A stretch of DNA of 64,000 bases. It comes from Burkholderia pyrrocinia (lineage in GTDB: Bacteria; Pseudomonadota; Gammaproteobacteria; Burkholderiales; Burkholderiaceae). The position numbers and the translations under genes are program-made. Below the pieces are notes generated by a model that made no database searches, had not been told where the DNA came from, and saw only the letters and a program-made list of their open reading frames with translations. The stretch is taken from positions 558,001-622,000 of the forward strand of contig NZ_CP024902.1 in assembly GCF_003330765.1 (NCBI RefSeq), written 5' to 3'. Below are positions 60,399-64,000 of the stretch, one piece after another. Position 1 is the stretch's first letter. Every line of letters begins with the position of its first letter.

Positions 60399-61727
60399 TC
60401 ACGGATAGAAGATCTGGACGCGGAAATTCGAGGCGGGCGTGCCGTTCGTTTCGAGGCGGACGACCATCGTCTGCGTCGTGCCGGGCGGCAGCCCGGCGTC
60501 GATCGGCGTGCCCGGGCGCACGTAATCGCGCGGCGCGAGCACGCGGCGCACGGTCACGTGATTGGTGTCGTCGAGCAGCGTGAGTTCGAGCGACGGGTAC
60601 GCGAGCGCGACGCGGTAGCGGTTCGTCAGCGGCACCTTCAGTTCGAGCTCGCGCGGGCCGTCGAGCTGACGCAGGTCGGTCGCATCGAGCCGCAGGCCGT
60701 CGATCGCGCGCGGCGGTGCGACCGTGCAGCCGAGCGGCGCGCAGGCTTGCCGGAACCAGCCCTGCGTGACGGGCCAGTAGATCATCAGCGTTTCGCGCTG
60801 CCACCATGCGAGTTGGGCGACGAGCAGCACGGCCAGCACGGTGGCGACGAGGCCGCCGAAAAAGCCGCCGAGCATCCCGCGCTGCTGAGTCTCGCGCGTC
60901 TCGTGCGTGACGGCGAAGGGCGGTCGAGCGTCGTCGGTCAGCGCGGCCGGGAACGGTGCGGTCGGTTCGTCGACGGCCGCGGCCGGCGTCTTGTCGTGCC
61001 GGGTGACGCCGGCGGCGGGTTCGGCTTCGGCTCCGACTTCGGTTACGGCCGGCGCCGGCGCGAACGCAAAACGCGGTTCGCGCGGCGCGCGCTCGTCGTC
61101 CGGCACGGCGAAGTGCGCATTGCCGACGGGTTCTTCTGTGTCCGACGGCACGTGGGCGACGAAGCGGGGCTCACGCGGATCGCGCTCGATGGGCGCGGGC
61201 GATGCTTCGGTGTCCTGCTGCGTCTGCGTCGAATGCGATTCGGCCGGTTGCGCGACGGCGGTGGATGGGTCCAGCTCGGCCGGGGAGGGCGCGAACGGCG
61301 CGGGCGTACCCGACAGGTGAACGACGCCGGCTTCCGTGGACGGGAGCGCGAGCGGCACCAGCGGCTCGGTGCGCACGGTCTGCACGCTGTGCTGCAGCGA
61401 CGGATCGACACCGGCGTCGAGCCACGGCGCCCACATGTCCCAGCCTTCCGGCTTGTAATCGGTGTCGGACGGCGGCCCGGCCGGTGCGTCGGCGGCGAAC
61501 AGCCGTGCAGGTGGGGCCTGATGGTGCGCATCGCCGTCGTCCGGTGCGGCAGCCGGTTCGGTCAATGCCGGTCCCGGCTGCGGCGCGTGCTCGGGAACGA
61601 GCGATTCGGACGCGTTGAAGACTTCGTGGCAATGCCCGCAGCGCACGAGCCCTTCGTGCAGCGAGAGCTGTTCCTGCTGCAGCCGGAAGACGGTTTCGCA
61701 ATGAGGGCAGCGCGTCGCAAGAAGCAT
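60399..61727 (-). CDS. Zinc-ribbon and DUF3426 membrane protein
   Basis: 442 residues. An N-terminal MJ0042-type zinc ribbon uses Cys7, Cys10, Cys30 and Cys33. A long, low-complexity proline/alanine/acidic region (about 45-270) follows, then one membrane helix ([19 protein letters not shown], about 285-305) and a C-terminal DUF3426 domain. Function unknown; it lies after prmA in many beta-proteobacteria, so it may belong to that operon. Residues up to the helix should be cytoplasmic. Confidence 0.85.
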   Translation of the reverse strand: MLLATRCPHCETVFRLQQEQLSLHEGLVRCGHCHEVFNASESLVPEHAPQPGPALTEPAAAPDDGDAHHQAPPARLFAADAPAGPPSDTDYKPEGWDMWAPWLDAGVDPSLQHSVQTVRTEPLVPLALPSTEAGVVHLSGTPAPFAPSPAELDPSTAVAQPAESHSTQTQQDTEASPAPIERDPREPRFVAHVPSDTEEPVGNAHFAVPDDERAPREPRFAFAPAPAVTEVGAEAEPAAGVTRHDKTPAAAVDEPTAPFPAALTDDARPPFAVTHETRETQQRGMLGGFFGGLVATVLAVLLVAQLAWWQRETLMIYWPVTQGWFRQACAPLGCTVAPPRAIDGLRLDATDLRQLDGPRELELKVPLTNRYRVALAYPSLELTLLDDTNHVTVRRVLAPRDYVRPGTPIDAGLPPGTTQTMVVRLETNGTPASNFRVQIFYP

Positions 61728-61772
61728 GTCGAGCCGGGCGGCCTGCTGGCCAGAGTGAAGGACAGCGCTATT

Positions 61773-62672
61773 CTAATGGCTTTCCCGCCGGGTTCCGGCG
61801 AGGCATACCCAACCTTCGTGTTCGCGCCAGACCGAGATGTCGACGTAGCGCGCGTAGACGGCCGCGACTTCGTCCGCCTGGCGCGCGAGCACGCCCGACA
61901 GCGCGATGCGCCCGCCCGGTTTGACCTTCGATGCGAGCATCGACGCCATCAGCTTCAGCGGGTTCGACAGGATGTTCGCGACGACGATATCGAATTCGCC
62001 GTCCGGGCACGCATCGGGCAATCCGTACGTGACTTCCGCACGGTTGCGTTCGCTGTTCTGCCGCGCCGATTCGACCGCCTGCGGATCGATGTCGATGCCG
62101 ATGACGGGGTTCGCCCCGCATTTCTTCGCGAGGATCGCGAGAATGCCCGAGCCGCAGCCGTAGTCGAGCACCGACTGGCCAGGCTTCACCGACTGTTCGA
62201 GCCATTCCATGCAAAGGCGCGTGGTCGGGTGGCTACCGGTGCCGAAGGCGAGGCCGGGGTCGAGTTCGAGTATGAGCGCATCGGGGTCGGGTGCATCGTG
62301 CCACGACGGCACGACCCAGATCCGCTCGCCGATCGGGATCGGCTCGAACTGCGATTGCGTGAGCCGCACCCAGTCCTGTTCCTCGACTTCGCGGACGGTG
62401 AACGTCGGCGTGGCGACGCCGATCTCGTTCGCGGCCGCCGCGAGCAGCACGGCCGGCTCATGGTCGGCCGACAGCAGCGCGACCACGCGCGAGTGCTGCC
62501 ACGCGGTGCGATCGGGCACGAGGCCCGGCTCGCCGAAGAGCGGCTGTTCGTCGGGCGTGTCGGCGTCGGCGTCCTCGACGGACACCGACAGCGCGCCGAG
62601 TTCGAGCAGCGCGTCGGACAGTGCCTCCGCATGCTCACGGGCCAGTTCGACGACGAGTTCGCGATAGCTCAT
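61773..62672 (-). CDS. prmA: Ribosomal protein L11 methyltransferase
   Basis: 299 residues. It trimethylates lysines and the N-terminus of L11. An N-terminal substrate-recognition domain is followed by the SAM-binding fold: [12 protein letters not shown] near residue 168, GIDIDPQAV and the catalytic-loop DIVVANIL near residue 230. It starts two bases after the accC stop, so the pair is coupled. Confidence 0.96.
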   Translation of the reverse strand: MSYRELVVELAREHAEALSDALLELGALSVSVEDADADTPDEQPLFGEPGLVPDRTAWQHSRVVALLSADHEPAVLLAAAANEIGVATPTFTVREVEEQDWVRLTQSQFEPIPIGERIWVVPSWHDAPDPDALILELDPGLAFGTGSHPTTRLCMEWLEQSVKPGQSVLDYGCGSGILAILAKKCGANPVIGIDIDPQAVESARQNSERNRAEVTYGLPDACPDGEFDIVVANILSNPLKLMASMLASKVKPGGRIALSGVLARQADEVAAVYARYVDISVWREHEGWVCLAGTRRESH

Positions 62673-62674
62673 GC

Positions 62675-64000
62675 TTACGCTTCTTCCGGTGCGACCTGCA
62701 GCTTCTGCGCGAGCCGGTTTTCGAGGTAGTGGATGCTGGTGCCGCCTTCGACGAACTTCGAGTCGATCATCAGCTCGCGGTGCAGCGGGATGTTGGTCTG
62801 GATGCCTTCGACGACCATTTCCGACAGCGCGATGCGCATCCGGCTGATCGCCTGCTCGCGCGTCGCGCCGTAGGTGATCAGCTTGCCGATCATCGAATCA
62901 TAGTTCGGCGGCACGAAATAGCCATTGTAGGCGTGCGAGTCGACGCGCACGCCGGGGCCGCCCGGCGTATGCCACGACGTGATCCGGCCCGGCGACGGCG
63001 TGAACTTGAACGGATCTTCGGCGTTGATCCGGCATTCGATTGCGTGCCCGCGGAACTGGATGTCGCGCTGGCGCAGCGTGAGCTTTTCGCCGGCCGCGAT
63101 GCGGATCTGTTCCTGCACGATGTCGACGCCCGTGATCATCTCCGACACCGGGTGCTCGACCTGCACGCGCGTGTTCATCTCGATGAAGTAGAACTCGTTG
63201 TTCTCGTACAGGAATTCGAACGTGCCCGCGCCGAGGTAGCCCATCTTCTTGCACGCGTCCGCGCAGCGGTCGCCGATGCGATCGATCAGGCGGCGCGGAA
63301 TGCCGGGCGCCGGTGCTTCCTCGATCACCTTCTGGTGGCGGCGCTGCATCGAACAGTCGCGCTCGCCGAGCCAGATCGCGTTCTTGTGTGCGTCGGACAG
63401 CACCTGGATTTCGATGTGGCGCGGGTTCTCGAGGAACTTCTCCATGTACACCTGCGGGTTGCCGAACGCACGGCCGGCTTCCTCGCGGGTCATGTTGACC
63501 GCGTTGACGAGCGCGGCCTCCGTGTGCACGACGCGCATCCCGCGACCGCCGCCGCCGCCAGCGGCCTTGATGATGACCGGATAGCCGATCGTGCGCGCAA
63601 TCTTCACGATCTCCTTCGGATCGTCCGGCAACGCGCCTTCCGAACCCGGCACGCACGGCACGCCGGTCTTGATCATCGTCTGCTTCGCGGTGACCTTGTC
63701 GCCCATCATGCGGATCGTTTCCGGGCGCGGGCCGATGAACGTGAAGCCCGACTGCTCGACGCGTTCCGCGAAATCGGCGTTTTCCGACAGGAAGCCGTAG
63801 CCGGGGTGGATCGCCTCGGCATCGGTGACTTCCGCGGCGCTGATCAGCGCCGGCATGTTCAGGTAGCTCAGGTTCGACGGGGCCGGGCCGATACAGACGG
63901 CTTCGTCCGCGAGGCGCACGTACTTGGCTTCCTTGTCGGCTTCCGAGTAGACGACCACCGTCTTGACGCCGAGCTCGCGGCACGCGCGCTGGATGCGCAG
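62675..64000 (-). CDS. accC: Acetyl-CoA carboxylase biotin carboxylase subunit, 5' end outside window
   Basis: 442 residues visible; the reading frame runs off the right edge at [19 protein letters not shown], so about 14 N-terminal residues are missing compared with E. coli AccC. It carboxylates the biotin on AccB in the first step of fatty-acid synthesis. The ATP-grasp glycine loop [14 protein letters not shown], the catalytic [13 protein letters not shown] and [14 protein letters not shown] blocks are intact. accB probably lies just beyond the window. Confidence 0.97.
   Translation of the reverse strand: MRIQRACRELGVKTVVVYSEADKEAKYVRLADEAVCIGPAPSNLSYLNMPALISAAEVTDAEAIHPGYGFLSENADFAERVEQSGFTFIGPRPETIRMMGDKVTAKQTMIKTGVPCVPGSEGALPDDPKEIVKIARTIGYPVIIKAAGGGGGRGMRVVHTEAALVNAVNMTREEAGRAFGNPQVYMEKFLENPRHIEIQVLSDAHKNAIWLGERDCSMQRRHQKVIEEAPAPGIPRRLIDRIGDRCADACKKMGYLGAGTFEFLYENNEFYFIEMNTRVQVEHPVSEMITGVDIVQEQIRIAAGEKLTLRQRDIQFRGHAIECRINAEDPFKFTPSPGRITSWHTPGGPGVRVDSHAYNGYFVPPNYDSMIGKLITYGATREQAISRMRIALSEMVVEGIQTNIPLHRELMIDSKFVEGGTSIHYLENRLAQKLQVAPEEA

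Overview
The window reads as a stretch of the main chromosome of a Burkholderia species, probably of the B. cepacia complex. The reasons are the very GC-rich codon use, the gene order (porin, coq7, then an unbroken division and cell-wall cluster from mraZ to ftsZ, then lpxC, secA and argJ), the pilBCD-coaE-zapD-yacG block, and a two-ATP-cone NrdA. This is inferred from recall of gene families and order; no database was searched. Almost everything here is housekeeping. I found no insertion sequence, prophage, CRISPR array, toxin-antitoxin pair or recognisable defence system, and nothing I would call a new multi-gene system.

Layout. 1-230 is the 5S end of an rRNA operon with its terminator. 637-5931 holds a molybdopterin oxidoreductase, an acyl-CoA ligase (fadD) and a divergent trimeric porin. 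6208-6834 is coq7. 7086-24519 is the dcw cluster: mraZ-rsmH-ftsL-ftsI-murE-murF-mraY-murD-ftsW-murG-murC-ddl-ftsQ-ftsA-ftsZ, all on the plus strand, many joined by ATGA stop/start overlaps, and led by a promoter carrying four MraZ-type boxes at exact 10-bp spacing. 24707-32713 holds a peroxiredoxin, lpxC, a convergent DciA-like gene, secA, argJ, an AAA ATPase and a MutT-type Nudix hydrolase. 32774-37930 (minus) is pilB-pilC-pilD-coaE-zapD-yacG. 38014-40698 (minus) is a CorC/HlyC-type membrane protein, tRNA-Pro(CGG) and ispB. 40825-44003 is rplU-rpmA-obgE-proB. 44101-51947 mixes a lipoprotein, rppH, proS, a MarC protein, a hypoxanthine phosphoribosyltransferase, ffh, a CcsA/YpjD-like protein, a small zinc-motif membrane protein and ampD. 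51948-56979 is the class Ia ribonucleotide reductase pair with two NrdR boxes. 57417-58067 is a lysine/alanine-repeat histone H1-like protein. 58293-64000 (minus) is accC (cut by the window edge)-prmA-DUF3426 protein-tpx-PfkB kinase and a glycine-zipper lipoprotein.

The genes fit together mainly around envelope growth and division: peptidoglycan precursors (murC-F, mraY, murG, ddl), the divisome (ftsL, I, W, Q, A, Z and zapD), lipid A (lpxC), export (secA, ffh), peptidoglycan recycling (ampD), fatty-acid synthesis (accC) and DNA precursor supply (nrdAB).

The observations most worth a second look are at the regulatory or sequence level. They are a patch of rsmH with markedly different codon use; a run of hairpins between nrdB and the H1 gene; a terminator-like hairpin just upstream of the proS start with a possible competing pairing; a dyad centred on the lpxC -10 box; several perfect or near-perfect GC-rich inverted repeats between genes; and the MraZ and NrdR operators. 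All positions and counts were worked out by eye.
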